From: Saccoglossus kowalevskii
Taxonomy: Eukaryota > Hemichordata > Enteropneusta > Harrimaniidae
Direction: 5' to 3'
Assembly: GCF_000003605.2 (NCBI RefSeq)
Contig: NW_003142806.1
Coordinates: forward strand, 262,600-285,896
Length of the DNA: 23,297 nt
The notes under the pieces were generated by a model, which saw nothing but the letters and a program-made list of their open reading frames with translations, did not search any database and had not been told where the DNA came from. Shown one piece after another: positions 23,233 through 23,297 of the stretch. How positions within the stretch are numbered: the first letter of the stretch is position 1; every line of letters starts with the position of its first letter. The translations under genes were made by a program, and so were the position numbers.

Positions 23233-23297
23233 TTGCACAATTCACTCCATATATGCACTCGCCTGCGGCTCGTGCATATATGTCGTGAATTGTGCAA
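23233..23297. repeat. Hairpin at right end of window
   Basis: Arms 23233-23261 (TTGCACAATTCAC, then CATATATGCAC) and 23269-23297 (GTGCATATATG, then GTGAATTGTGCAA) pair at 24 of 29 positions around a 7-base loop. It lies in intron 9 of copy B. Copy A intron 9 is only 105 bp and lacks it, so it is a private insertion that may continue past the window. Confidence 0.85.

Overview
This is eukaryotic, metazoan DNA. It is AT-rich, the genes are split into short exons with GT..AG introns, and several retroelement lineages and minisatellites are present. The repeat mix (APE-type LINEs, Penelope-like elements, a Crypton-type DUF3504 recombinase) suits a marine invertebrate, but the species cannot be named from the sequence alone.

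The core of the window is a tandem pair of medium-chain reductase genes of the prostaglandin reductase 1 (PTGR1, leukotriene B4 12-hydroxydehydrogenase) type, both on the + strand. Copy A (exons from 891 to 4706) lacks only its first exon, which must lie left of the window. It runs to its stop codon, which sits directly on a splice donor. Copy B starts at ATG 14812, has a 4.5-kb first intron, and continues to exon 9 (ends 23107); its last exon lies beyond the right edge. Exon lengths and intron phases are identical in the two copies. Spliced together they imply a protein of about 336 residues, against about 329 for human PTGR1. Both keep the AxxGxxG NADP(H)-binding motif. Exons 2 and 5-7 and some introns are almost identical between copies, while exon 9 and part of exon 4 have diverged with mostly amino-acid-changing differences.

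The 10 kb between the two genes has no recognisable host gene. It holds, all on the - strand and all decayed, one Penelope-like reverse transcriptase remnant whose catalytic YIDD reads YIGH (about 6640-7141), a second one of a different family (about 8285-9117), and an APE-type LINE (about 10735-12440). The LINE adjoins a compound microsatellite, (GC)n-(GCTC)n-(ACTC)n-[446 N]-(ACTT)n. A 23-bp palindrome-rich minisatellite (14172-14598) ends about 210 bp before the copy B start codon.

Intron 1 of copy B contains a 41-bp minisatellite, strong hairpins, and a decayed Crypton-like tyrosine recombinase (about 17905-18946). This insertion is absent from the matching intron of copy A, so it postdates the duplication or was lost from A. 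Intron 1 of copy A has its own private LINE endonuclease fragment at the left edge. Intron 4 of both copies carries the same 38-bp minisatellite at different lengths. I see no new multi-gene system. The notable biology is the duplicated reductase with exon-restricted divergence and the mobile-element history around it.
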